Origin: Scenedesmus sp. ARA3 | Taxonomy: Eukaryota; Chlorophyta; Chlorophyceae; Sphaeropleales; Scenedesmaceae | DNA: 34,439 nt | NCBI GenBank assembly: GCA_004335835.1 | Contig: RWJK01000018.1 | Coordinates: forward strand, 1-34,439 | Direction of reading: 5' to 3' | Translations under genes and position numbers: made by a program | In this document: positions 19,701-30,443 of the stretch, one piece after another | Layout: the number at the start of each line of letters is the position of its first letter | Numbering within the stretch: the first letter of the stretch is position 1 | The notes under the pieces: model-generated | Seen by the model: only the letters and a program-made list of their open reading frames with translations | Told to the model about the DNA's origin: nothing | The model's database searches: none

Positions 19701-22489
19701 CTTGCACTGATGCTGCACTGACAACCGACCTAATCACTGATCAATAAAGTACCTTAAGTAAGAGGTTCACCAGCCCTTGCGCATTGCTCTGGTTTGCTCC
19801 CAGGAACTGGCCGCTTTCCAACCTCGCCTGCACAATCATGCCCTCAGTTGGCAGGCCATACCAGCCACTGATATTGACCAGCACCGGCAGCAGCCCATCC
19901 GTGCTGCCCAGTGTGCTCACAAAGTCACGCACAACTGTGGGGCCGACAACTGCAATAGACTGCTGAAGTACACCTACGTTCTGGTCAAACTTTGCTGTGT
20001 TGTTGGCCACAACCGGGGGCACAACAGCAGCAGGGTCAAAGTTGCGGCTCACAAAGTAGAGACCCCCGGAAAAGCTACCAGCTGTGTTATGTGTAACGCG
20101 TGCAGTGCTTGACAGCACTTTCAACACTGACACTTGATAAAAGTACATGCCACCACCATCGGATTCAGCTACGTTGCCAGTGACTGCAGCATTTTCATGC
20201 AGCCGTACGATTGCCCCATCCCTGGCGTACAGGCCTGCACCCTGCACACTAGTATTGTTGCGCAGTGCTGCGCCTGTGATGTTGACCTGCAGGCAATGTG
20301 GTGTTCACAGCAACAGTCAGCCAGGTTTTACAGATTGAGCGTGCTTAGCTGCTGGGCGTGTGTTGCAGGTGGTGGTCCCTACCATGCCGTGGTAAGCAAA
20401 ACCAGTGCACGCACTTGTGTAGTACGCAATGCAGCACATATGCCAGCACATTTACAGCCTCCAGAGACGTGATTCACGACGCACCTCAGCGTTATCTGTT
20501 GCATGGATGCCACCTCCTTCAGAAGTGGCATTGTTGAACAGCAGAATGCATCCTTGCTGCAGGTCAACACTGACCGTCTCCTGCATGCTCAAGGCGCCAC
20601 CCGAGGTACCCGTGTTGTACAGGAGCTGCGATGCCCTGCAGGTGAAGCGTGAGCTGTCCCGCAGGCTGAGCCCGCCGCCCCATGGTGCTGTGTTGTTGCT
20701 GATGGTGCTGTCATTGGAGATGCTGATGCTGCTGGACTCTACTGCAGACAGGGCACCGCCAGATTTGATGGCGCTGCAGGTAGGGAGCATTCAGCAGCAG
20801 TGATGGTGTGAAGATGGCGGCAAAGCTGTGGCCGTTGGGTGCGTTGGTAAGTAATGTAGGCAACGCATTCTGGGTTTTATGTGCGTCTCCGTCTGCGGCT
20901 CATGTAACAGTTCATCACAAGAAAATCAGCATGCAGGACTCTGTCACCTGCTGATATGCTGTGCAGCACAGTGCACAGCCACATGGCTGTTGTGCCTGAC
21001 AATGCACTGTAGATATGCTTGCTGTGCACATATGCATGTAGTTATGCTTGAGATCTAGATCAGTGCTGAGGTACAGCAGCGGCCCAGCAATTGCACCAGC
21101 CTTTCATGCCAATATGCAGCCAGCAAGCGGCTACAGTAATGTACTTGCCGCTGCTGCCGTTTTCTTGCAGGCACTGCAGTGGCAGTCATCTCTTGATGCC
21201 AAGCATATAGGCTGCATTGCAGTAGACATGGCATCAGTACTGACTAGCGCATGTGCTCACCTGTTGTTGCTGAAGGTGCTGTTGCGTGCAGTGAGGCGGG
21301 CATTCCTTGCCAGGCTCACTGCACCTCCGACGTCTGCACTGTTGCTGCTGAATGTGCTGTCTAGCACGTCCACCTGTAGGGCACAACAGGGCAGGCAGAC
21401 ACAGTAGCAGTCGAGTAGCAATCACAGAAAACAGCAATCACAGAGAACACACACAGCAGGGCATCACTCTTGTGTTCTGCAAGGCATGCCATGTTTGGAA
21501 CAGCATAGAGGACTAGCCGCCATGCACGGTGTGTATGGAAGGCCACCATGTGCAACACTCCTGACACGTGACACCAGCCATCGCCTCTTGTTCCGTTCCG
21601 TTACGTTAAAACTCACCTGTGCTGTTGCCGTAATGCTCAAAGCGCCTCCACCATCTTTGGCCTCGTTGCCAGACACCATGCAGTTGTGCAGCAGCAGCCG
21701 CGAGCTGCCCGCTGCAGCCAGCGCTCCTCCCCACTTACTGGCTTTGCTGCCAGTAATGACGCTGTTCTTTATTGTCACGCTTGCTGAACTGTCTGCACTG
21801 ATTGCTGCTCCATTATCTGCTGCATTGCCTGTCAGCGTGCTGTTCAAAATGGTCAAGCTCCCGCTGTTTGACACATATGCAACTGCACCTAATGTTCCAA
21901 TGTTCATGTCAGCTCGCAGCCCTTGCACTGTCACACGTGCTGAGCCCACAACCAGCAGCACAGAATCTGCAGTGTTGCGTTCAAAGCTACCATCAATGTA
22001 GGCCACTCGTGCACCACCAGCAGCTGCCAGCAAAGATGGCTTGATTGTTTTGCTGGGTTCCCAAAACACGTCAACAATCCTGGGCTGCAGGAGTGTGAGG
22101 TGCACACCAGGCTCACAAAAGAACAGCAGCGCAGAGTAGCCGCCCTTTTCTGCTGCACGCTGGCAGGGGTAATTCTGGACCAGCTTGACCTGAATGTTGC
22201 TGCTGTTGATCCCTCCTGAGGGCACTACAACACGCTGCAGCTGTGTGGCGTTGTACCCAAACTGCACGAGTGTGCTGTTGGCGGAAGTGCCGACGCCGCT
22301 GCAATTCATGCTAGCAAACGCAATCCCTGGTGCTTTACCCCGGCCTTTAATGGTCAGGCTGCACTGGATTTCGTATTTGTGCCTGCCCACAGCCCGCAGC
22401 TCCGCACAGCAGCAGCAGCAGCAGCAGCACACAGCCAGCACAAGTGCCAAACCTGCTAGGCGGCAGCTCTGCAAACATCTCAAAGCCAT
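16701..22489 (-). CDS. Secreted beta-helix / cysteine-rich protein with C-terminal polytopic (TRP-like) membrane domain, one frame break
   Basis: Exons: 22489-21617, 21373-21261, 20773-20485, 20286-19753, 19485-19426, 19039-18804, 18615-18506 and 18150-16701; 3665 bases, about 1221 residues if the lost base is counted. The N-terminus is a signal peptide with an unusual run of eight Cys. Then comes a region of right-handed beta-helix repeats (SLTILNSTLTGNAADNGAAI, SVTIKNSVITGSKASKWGGA, NNTAPWGGGLSLRDSS, ESDGGGMYF), as in polymorphic outer membrane protein-like algal proteins. Next a Cys-rich stalk (CLACPAGSFSF, CDQCAAHANCSGG, CGTCGPGYGS), then about ten hydrophobic segments including a WGFLYRSYRTGCCYWEAVVL motif, as I know from TRP-like algal channel proteins. 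Likely a plasma-membrane sensor or channel with a large ectodomain; the function is inferred. Frame is lost at ~17200. Confidence 0.77.
17195..17212 (-). other. Single-base frame break inside the beta-helix/membrane gene
   Basis: Upstream of here the frame reads WEAVVLLQTMVLVAISTF; downstream the family sequence resumes one frame over as VTLSPMYQAICMTAALALI. One missing base restores the frame and makes the summed exon length divisible by three. The break lies beside a TTT run. Confidence 0.8.
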
Positions 22490-23032
22490 TTTGCTACTAC
22501 ACTGCTGGAAAGAAACTGCTGCACCGGGCCAGGGGAGCAGGGCTGCTTGTTGTGAGAGGCAAAGGCTCGCGGTCAAGGGTCACGCCTGCAGCTGCAGGCC
22601 GAACTGAGAAACATACACGAACCGCGCCACCGTTGATACACCCTTGACTATGAGAATGCTTTTAGAAACGTAATTGTCACGTTGGTAGATAATTCAGTGT
22701 TGTGGTACGCACATCTCGTTGGAAGCAGGCACGGCGACAAAAGTTACGCAAGTTCAACGGTCGGGCATGCATGAGCTGAAAGTGGTAACAAACCCCAATT
22801 TTTCAAAGTAAGATCGGTTACTGTTTGTTGCTGGTGAGTAATCGCAGATGCGAATCGGCAGGTGGCTGCTGAACACCGGAAAACGTTGGCAACGGTGCAC
22901 GTACATCCACTTCTCTGCAGCACAAGCGTGAAGGTATCATATTTTTAAATCCAAAGAAATGGCTATGCTACAAGCCCCTGAATTTTGTGATGACAGCAAT
23001 GGGCACCTTGATGCCGACTGAACCAAAAGGCC

Positions 23033-23050
23033 CCGGGGTGCGCACCCCGG
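23033..23050. repeat. 18-bp perfect palindrome CCGGGGTGCGCACCCCGG
   Basis: The sequence equals its own reverse complement over 18 bases, all G/C except a T and an A, in a region of otherwise moderate GC content. Function unknown. Confidence 0.95.
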
Positions 23051-24111
23051 TGCGTGCACGTGTGACTAACAGGATTTCGACCAGGTTTCTTCAACTTCGT
23101 AATTTGAAGCCACATGCTGCCCAAACAAAAGTTGTTTGCAGTATACATACTGTTCTGTTCATCCTTAGCGTGGGCTATATCCTCATCTGTGCTGGAGGGC
23201 GCGCGGTGCTGTGCGCTTGTACCTGGCTTACCCACGGAGAAAGGTTGCTTCGTGTTATGCCACAAATAACTATCCTCTCCCATATGTTGTTATGCTTACC
23301 GTCGTTGCTGCGCAACTTGATGATTTCAGAGCCGCACCGGAATTTGCCCGGCCCTTAGGCTAAGCACTTGCGGCTTCTGTGGCGATTCACTGTGTGCAGT
23401 CTATTGGGTTTGATCAACGTATTCAAGAACACCGTCAGTGCAATGGAAAGCTCATGCAACTGCTTTGCAATGTTAACTTCACACAGCTAAGTGCTTGTGC
23501 CCGTGCGTACTTCAGTACGAACTGCACAGGGCCGGCATCAAGGCGCGCGCCTTGGTTCTGCAAGCAAATTTTCTTGAGAGCAGCTCATGTCAAACACTGC
23601 ACCTTGAGCATTTTTACATGTGAATGAAATGCTGAGCTTGTCTCAAAATACACAGCATATGTGTCATATTTAGGGGCATGCATATGCTCATGGCCTTCTT
23701 TCATGAGATGAGCTTGCCTTGACAAGCCAACTTCCATTGCAAGCCCTGGCCGTGACGTGATGACACCTTTATCAACTCCAAAACAACCGCCAAGTTGCTC
23801 CGGTCACAAAACCAAATGCTGCTAATATAGGTGCTCAGGTCGCCTGTGCATTGCACCTAGTGATGCACCAGCAACTCCTTGTCATGTCTCAAGCCTCGCT
23901 TCAGCAAGGCATGCATAGCCACATCCTCAGCATGTTGATTGTACAACCACTTGCTGTGGCCGCCTTGATACGCAGGGCAAGAGTGTAACTGTGCAGCAGT
24001 GTATGCATATGCCGCATACATATAGCGCGCTCTCATGCCTTTGAAAGTTTCCACTGTTTAGATCAGATTCAGATAACAACTAACCACTGTCTGCAAGTTT
24101 GTAGCCTCCCT

Positions 24112-24116
24112 TTACA
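24112..24116 (-). other. Candidate TGTAA polyadenylation signal of the minus-strand subtilase-like gene
   Basis: TGTAA on the minus strand, 54 bases after the stop codon at 24170, a sensible distance for a short 3' UTR. Confidence 0.45.
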
Positions 24117-24169
24117 CTCAGCAGCAACCCCCATCAATTTCCTCCAGTCCTCACCTTTGCAAGGCCAAC

Positions 24170-27100
24170 CTAGCCGATGCATTTGCCATTGATTCTTGGC
24201 CATGGGCACGGTTGTTTCTGCACCTTCTTCCACCCCTCACCACCAGACCCATCCCCAAGCCCACCCACAGGCGCATCTTCTGCAACATCCTCAGACACAT
24301 CTCCTGATGCAGTCACCTCAGATGCAAATCCTGGTCCGCTTACAGGCATAGTTTCTGGTGCACTAACAGGTGGATCCACAGGTCGATTTGGACCTTCCCC
24401 ACCACCCACAGGCGGTTCTTCCAGTGCACCTTCATACCCTTCTCCAGGACTTCTAGATTCACCACTTTGTCTGCCGCCGCCAGGGTTGCCGCCACCTGGG
24501 GAACCACTACAAGTCACGCCCATTGGCCGTGACACATTGCACGCTGTCTGGCAGCAACGAATGACTCCAGTCACGTTCAGGTACCCACCAAGTCGAGCCA
24601 CGTTCTTCAGCTCAGGGTCCATCGTCAAACCCTTGTCACTTGCTGAGCCTACTGTCATGCACTTGTACACAGCGTCACTGGCCTGCTTGGTGAACCAGAA
24701 GCTCTCAGGAGGCGTGGGCCATGCTGGCGGACCAAAATCCCTGTTCCTCGGGGGCTCACGAGATGAGCCATAGAAGATGCTGTTTGAGAAGTCGCAGACT
24801 TCCATGTTGGCTAGACACAGCCCAGCCACTCCAGCAGCAAAGGCCGATGCTTGAGCGGTGCCTGTAGTTGGTACAGAGAAGATAGGGCGAGGGCAGTGGG
24901 CATGCAAATCAGCACGTTCTTGTATCATTCATGCTCAACATTGCTAGGGCCTGATGCTGCCTTCAACATGATGCTGCTCCAGCAGCGGCCGTTAATACAC
25001 TACTGCTGTCCAGTGCTACAAGTTACATGTTCAACAGCATGCTTTGCTTGTCCTGGTGACCATATCACAGGTAAAATGTTGGTAAGGCTTGTTACTGCAT
25101 TGTAACCAGTGGTATGGTACTGCACATGCATGCATTTGGTGTCGCAGCAGGGGCCCTAAATGGTGCCCTGACAATGCACGGCATGCTGCCATGAATCAGT
25201 ACAGCTTGTGGTCAACCATTTCCCCAGGAACTATGTGAATGATGTACGCAATGCATGATACAGCAGCTACTGAACACATGTGTCTAAACAATCTCACCAT
25301 TGTAGGTGTCCTGGTAACCCAGCAAGATGGGCACTGTAGAATACTGCAGTTCCGGAGCCGCAAGATCCGCGTTGCTCCTCCGTAGTTGCTTTGTGATGTG
25401 CTGCCGCGACCGGATCCAATGGCGGCAACAGTGAGCTTCAACTCTGTCTGAAGCACTACTGGAAACTTTCTGGTTGGGTCTGCATCAATGTCCACGCCAT
25501 CATCACCAGCAGGCCCGACGCTGACAATGCCAGCTTCTGCGAGACGGCGCATGGGGCCCAGGTACAGCTGCGTGAGGGCGGCTGCTCCAGGGCTGTCACG
25601 TGCATACATGCCGGGCGTGGTCCAGCTGCAAAACATTGATCGTAACATGCAGCAGAGGCAGTCAGCGATTGATCAGAAGGATTCAACACAGCCCGGCAGA
25701 TTTGCCTCACTGCACACTGGCCAGCAGCACTGGTGCGATTGGTGACTGCTGCAGCACTGAACCTGGGTGCTGGTGCTGTTGTCAGCATCACAGCAAGACA
25801 GTGATGTTAGCACGTGGTTGTAACTCCCAATCTTGTGTGCCAAGTACTGGGTCCCACATGTATCGCACACTGAACATCCGTGCGCAAAATGGTTTTTAGC
25901 ACTTATCTTAAAGCGCCATTTTTGGCTGGAGCGTCCGGAGCACTAATATCACTGCTGTAAGGCATGTCGCCAGATACCCTTTATGGCCCGGCAAATGAAG
26001 ATTCCGCACCTGTTGTGTATAACACGGGCACCATTGCGCTGTGCGTATGCCCATGCTGCCAGAGCAGCGCTTGCCGTGCCGTAAGCTCCAATGGTGCTGT
26101 TGATGCGCTTGTCGAGGACCTTCAGGATCATCAGCGATGTCCTGAAGTTGACACCTTGTGTTACAAGACCTGGATTGAAAGCAGCATGCATCATAGTTGC
26201 CGGGCCTCACATGTGCCTTCTTGGTTTATTGCTGCCTAATATCTATCTGGTTGGTTGGAACCAGGTCGCTGGTGATTCCCAGGTTCAAACCAGTGACTTG
26301 GCACCCAGGTCCAATTGGTTTGCAGGGGTGTGTCTGATGATCATGCACCTTTAGGATGTTTGCATCGGTGGTAGTCTGACTTGCCACTGTGCCAGGCATT
26401 GCAATAAGATAGGGCAAATAGCAGGACTGTCACAAAGCTGCTGCCAATGCTGTTTTTTTTATCTCGTGTATATATATATATTTGCTGAAGGTGATCTGCT
26501 ACCATTAAAGTTTGAGCATTCAGTTTTGCATGAATAGTAAGTGAGTTTACATGTCGCTCACCGTTGTAGCCGACTGCGCCAATGACTCCCGCCACGTGTG
26601 TGCCGGAGCCATCAAAGTCGCTCACATCCGCGGTGTGGTTGAGGAAGTTGAACCCTGCAGTGTTGGACAGTGTGCACCACTGGTGAGAGTCTCATGGGAA
26701 GGCTGCTGCTGCAAGGTGTAATCAAGTTGGGATGGCATTACCGCTACAGAAGATGTGCCTGTGGGTGGTTTTGTCTGCAAAGCTCACACATTGCAGCCGC
26801 ATCAAGGCAAGCTGTGATTTAACTCAGTGGTTGAAATAGGAAGGGGTTTCTGGGTATGCCTAGAAATGCCTAGATACGCAAATATTTGTTTCTGGTAGGG
26901 TACCATACTTGTAAGTGGAATGTCACCTGCACAATCATCCTTGATCCCGTCCTGGTTGTCGTCTTTGTCGTTACCTAGACCAAACTGGTCACACTCGTCT
27001 GCAGGTCAAGAAGCGCCACAACCGGTCATGCTTGCCCTCAAGTGTCCGTAGCACGCATGATGGCAGCACACAACATCAAGTGTGTACGACGTCAAATGTG

Positions 27101-29918
27101 TTGAATATTTGCTGTCATATGTAGCTGAAGCAACCCAGGACGAGCACGATGGTGCCAGGACCCACATGTAACCACCCCCTGTCTAGAAAGAATGTTCATC
27201 GTCAGTTTTGATTACAGTAGGCAGTTAATCATGTCTACGACATGGTATCTGCATGTACTGCGTACAAATGCGTACGCTGGATACCACGCAACCAACAGCA
27301 GTAACTTACATGGGTTCTTCCAGATGTTGGTGAGCAAATCTGGGTGGTCAATGTCGCACCCGGTGTCAATGACTGCCAGAGGCACTTCAGCTGTGCCTGT
27401 ACTGTAGGGAAATTTGCCTTGCAACTCTGTAAATGGGAACACGTCGGTCTTGGGTTCAGCAATGTCCACTGGGCCCTCTCCAAGTGCAAGCATCTTCCGT
27501 CTTCCTAGACGCGCCTGCACCATGCAGCAACAGGTATGGGCAAAAATAAAACGTTTGAGCGGCATGGCAGCATGCCCCATACTCGAACCCAACATGACTC
27601 AATCAAACGGAAGTGCATAAACATGTGCATGGTGTTATCGCAGAAAAATGAGTAACAGCACTGCAAGACAATACACAATGCAAGCACCTTGTTATCATCC
27701 TTCAATGATGTATACGATGAACTCTGGGTTAATGACGTTGAGGGATGCGTCATGCTCTGCCACCACCTTCAGGATGGAACAATTGAATAGGACAACATAA
27801 CACTTGAGCTGTAAGCTTACATCAACCAACCACGTCAGCGCGCAGCAGGCAGTGCACTGATACCATGGCGCTAGCGTACAGCAAGAAAAATAAACACCAA
27901 TGCTGAAATCTTCGCTTTCTTTGAGCGGAATCTCTTTCTGGTGTTCTTCATACTCATTCTACCACTTCAAAAGGCGCAACATTGAAAAGACAGGTGAATA
28001 TCATTTTTTGTACATCTGCGCACACCCGTTGATTAAGGGCTGATTTCAACTTGCCTAGATATACAAATAGCTGCAGTGCTGAAGATGATGATGAAGACCA
28101 GATAAGGTGTTTACAATGTTTGATAAATCATACTAACTGCGCAGAGTAATGCTTACCAGATTGGGTGTAGGAGCGTCCTTGGAGCCAACAGTGATGAAGC
28201 TGTCTCTCAGCACCCTCTTGAGGCCTGCAAGTGGCAAGGAAAGGTTGCAGCTGTTACTCCTCAAGCACAAAACACCACTTTGGGCATGGTTACCCCATTT
28301 CCTCGCATGGATGCACGTCAGAAATTTGCTGCAATAAGTTCAAGGTGTTGTGCTTGAAAAAGCAGTGTACACAGAACATACACAGCACCATCGTTTGTGT
28401 CGTCAACCTCAACTGAAAGTCTCAGATACATCAGCTCATGTTGCACATTGCAAAACACCACTGTGAGCAGGTGCTTGCACTTTGTGCACAAAGAAGCAGG
28501 TGCAGGTAGTGCTCCAATGGTGATAATGACATGCAGCAGTTGGATTTGCATTGCGAGTAGTACCATTATCACAGTTTGAAAGAGTGATTTGGCGTGCAAG
28601 AGTGAGTATCATGTGATGATGGTGTTCAATTCCTACATTTTGTTACTACGCATTGGCAGCCTTGTTGTGGATCTTACTGTCGGAGATGGTGCCAGCAGCC
28701 ACATGTCGTGAAGCATTAGTTTCTATTCAAATCGTTTCTGGTAGATGCTGTGACAACCCTGGCATGCGGCGTGCATGTTGTGACCTGTTTTGCGCCATGG
28801 GTGTGCACACAACCCCCAGATTCTCACCAGTGCGAGTGACGACTGCTGGCAACACGATGTTCTCCAGGGCCTCTGGACTGCCTGCTGTCAGCACCCATCT
28901 GCGGAAAAGCTGCAGCCGCTGCACTGACAACAATGCACCCAGAGCAGCAGCATCTGCCAGATTGAAGGCATCCAGAAGTGCAACCAAGCCTCCGTTGAGG
29001 TCGCTGACGTCCACCAGTACACGTTTGTCCAAGGCAAACTCTTTCTGCACAGCACGACAACAAACAGCGAAGCATCTAGCCGCTACGTCTTGATTTACTT
29101 AGATTTGATTTGATTTGATGTTCTTAGAAAAGTGAGTGTTGTAGATGAACCGTTAATGGAACCTTGGATGATGCCTTTAGATGTGCACATCGGGGGCAAA
29201 AGCACAGCATCAGTCACATGAGACAGCTGTTGTGGGAGCGCCTGCAGGACTACAAGTGATGCGGGCACCCGTCTAAGCAGATGCTACGATGCTGGCTGCA
29301 ACTGCGCCTGCAGCAGCCAAACATGGTGACATAGTGGCTGTAGGCTTAAACTTGACCCCTAGGGGGTGCTGCCTTCCACCCCGCTCCGCCACATGCTTCC
29401 TGACAGTATAAACAGCAGCAGGACATGCCACCTCACCGCAACATCAGCCAGTTGCCAGGGATCCTGTCCTGGCTTCAACTCAACAAAAGCAGTAGAGTAT
29501 GCTTTGTTCGATACAAGGCTGCCCTCATCCTGCATGGTGGATAGGTTGTACATTTGGCAGTTTTATGCCTTGAGACTGGTTATTTGTGCTGCTGTACGTG
29601 CCTCACAACGTATTTTTTCTGATACAATGCTGCTATGGCGTAAAAGGCGTGTTGCCAGCTGGCATTGCTGGAAATGCTGTATCACCTACTGCAGCAAAGC
29701 AGCCAGCTCTGCACAAGCAATCACATGCGACGTCTTTCCAGCTCGTCACCCACCAGCCCTGGAGGCAGAGGCACAGGGCAGATAGGTGAAACGGGAACAG
29801 CTGCGGACGCCAAGCCCACGTTGCAGTCCACAGCATCAGCTCGCCAGGTGGCTGCTATCATCCAGCATGACACAGTAAACCACACTATTTTCAACACCGG
29901 CGTCCACATGGATGCCAT
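24170..29918 (-). CDS. Secreted subtilisin-fold (S8) pseudoprotease, one frame break
   Basis: Exons: 29918-29754, 29529-29437, 29044-28828, 28224-28157, 27766-27716, 27514-27310, 26998-26927, 26654-26562, 26154-26010, 25625-25298 and 24861-24170; about 709 residues counting one lost base. A signal peptide (MASMWTPVLKIVWFTVSCW) is followed by a propeptide (~55-245), then the S8 core. The Asp motif LAVIDTGCDIDHPDL is intact (Asp ~248). The His motif reads DGSGTHVAG, with Ser (~307) for His. The oxyanion Asn site reads GPAGDDG, with Asp (~411) for Asn. The Ser motif reads GTAQASAFAAGVAG, with Ala (~482) for Ser. Fold markers remain (KVLDKRINSTIGAYGTASA, SNYGG, DLAAPE). The tail is Gly/Pro/Glu-rich with a late Cys-Pro-Trp. 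Probably a catalytically dead binding or scaffold protein. A paralogue lies head-to-head. Confidence 0.85.
25350..25375 (-). other. Single-base frame break in the minus-strand subtilase-like gene
   Basis: SNYGGA is read in one frame and the family continuation DLAAPELQYS in another, within ~10 bases. One missing base reconciles them and makes exon 25625-25298 fit the phases of both neighbouring introns. Confidence 0.8.
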
Positions 29919-30443
29919 GGTTGTGCTGACGGCCTGGGCACAGTGTGGAACAGGAGCAGACTGAGCACAGTCACTGAGCAGACAGTGTCTGTGACAGATA
30001 GCATATGTTTATCCGTGCACGTTGCACTGTGTTTGGCACTGACATTTGGGTAGACCACTCTGTGTAACTCACGAATTTGACAGCAACGTGAACAAATCGC
30101 CAACCGTTGGCAAACAGTATTTGAACAGTGCAGCTGCAGATGAGCGACGGGAAATGCCGAAAAGCACCTGCAAACCGCAGTCAATAACCATCGATCGTTC
30201 CAACAAAGTTCCCAGGCCGTATACTTTGTGTAGGATGAGTCGAACCATCAAGTCACAGGGACCTACTTCGCGGCTAGCTAGTCGCTTCGCTACAGCGACG
30301 CTACATCCCTTGGATGCACCGACAAGGCAATTCAGCTGTCGGCCTTGGACACATTTCCCTTTAAGCTCCATTTTGAGTTGTGCTTCTTGAAATGTGGTGG
30401 CCTCAATACTTCGTGAACTGAAGAACGTTGGTTTCCTCAAACA
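29919..30443. other. Bidirectional promoter region between two paralogous subtilase-like genes
   Basis: 525 bases separate the two divergent start codons. No exon is seen. A short stem-loop (GTCGCT and AGCGAC arms) lies at about 30281-30299. Both promoters must fit here. Confidence 0.7.

Larger units (their letters stand above)
22490..24169. other. Intergenic region between the beta-helix gene start and the subtilase-like gene end
   Basis: No convincing exon. It should contain the promoter of the beta-helix gene (22490 upward) and the 3' end of the minus-strand subtilase-like gene. Two overlapping open frames near 22963-23358 look like chance or remnant sequence. An 18-base perfect palindrome lies at 23033-23050. 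Confidence 0.5.

Noticed and set aside
22963..23358. Overlapping open frames on both strands as genes or transposon remnants
   Set aside because: No recognised motif, no splice structure and no second copy in the window.
24850..24861. Ser three residues after the Ala (GTAQAS) serving as nucleophile
   Set aside because: The alignment with GTSMAxPHVAG is gap-free, so that Ser occupies a different helix position; with His and Asn also replaced a rescue is unlikely.
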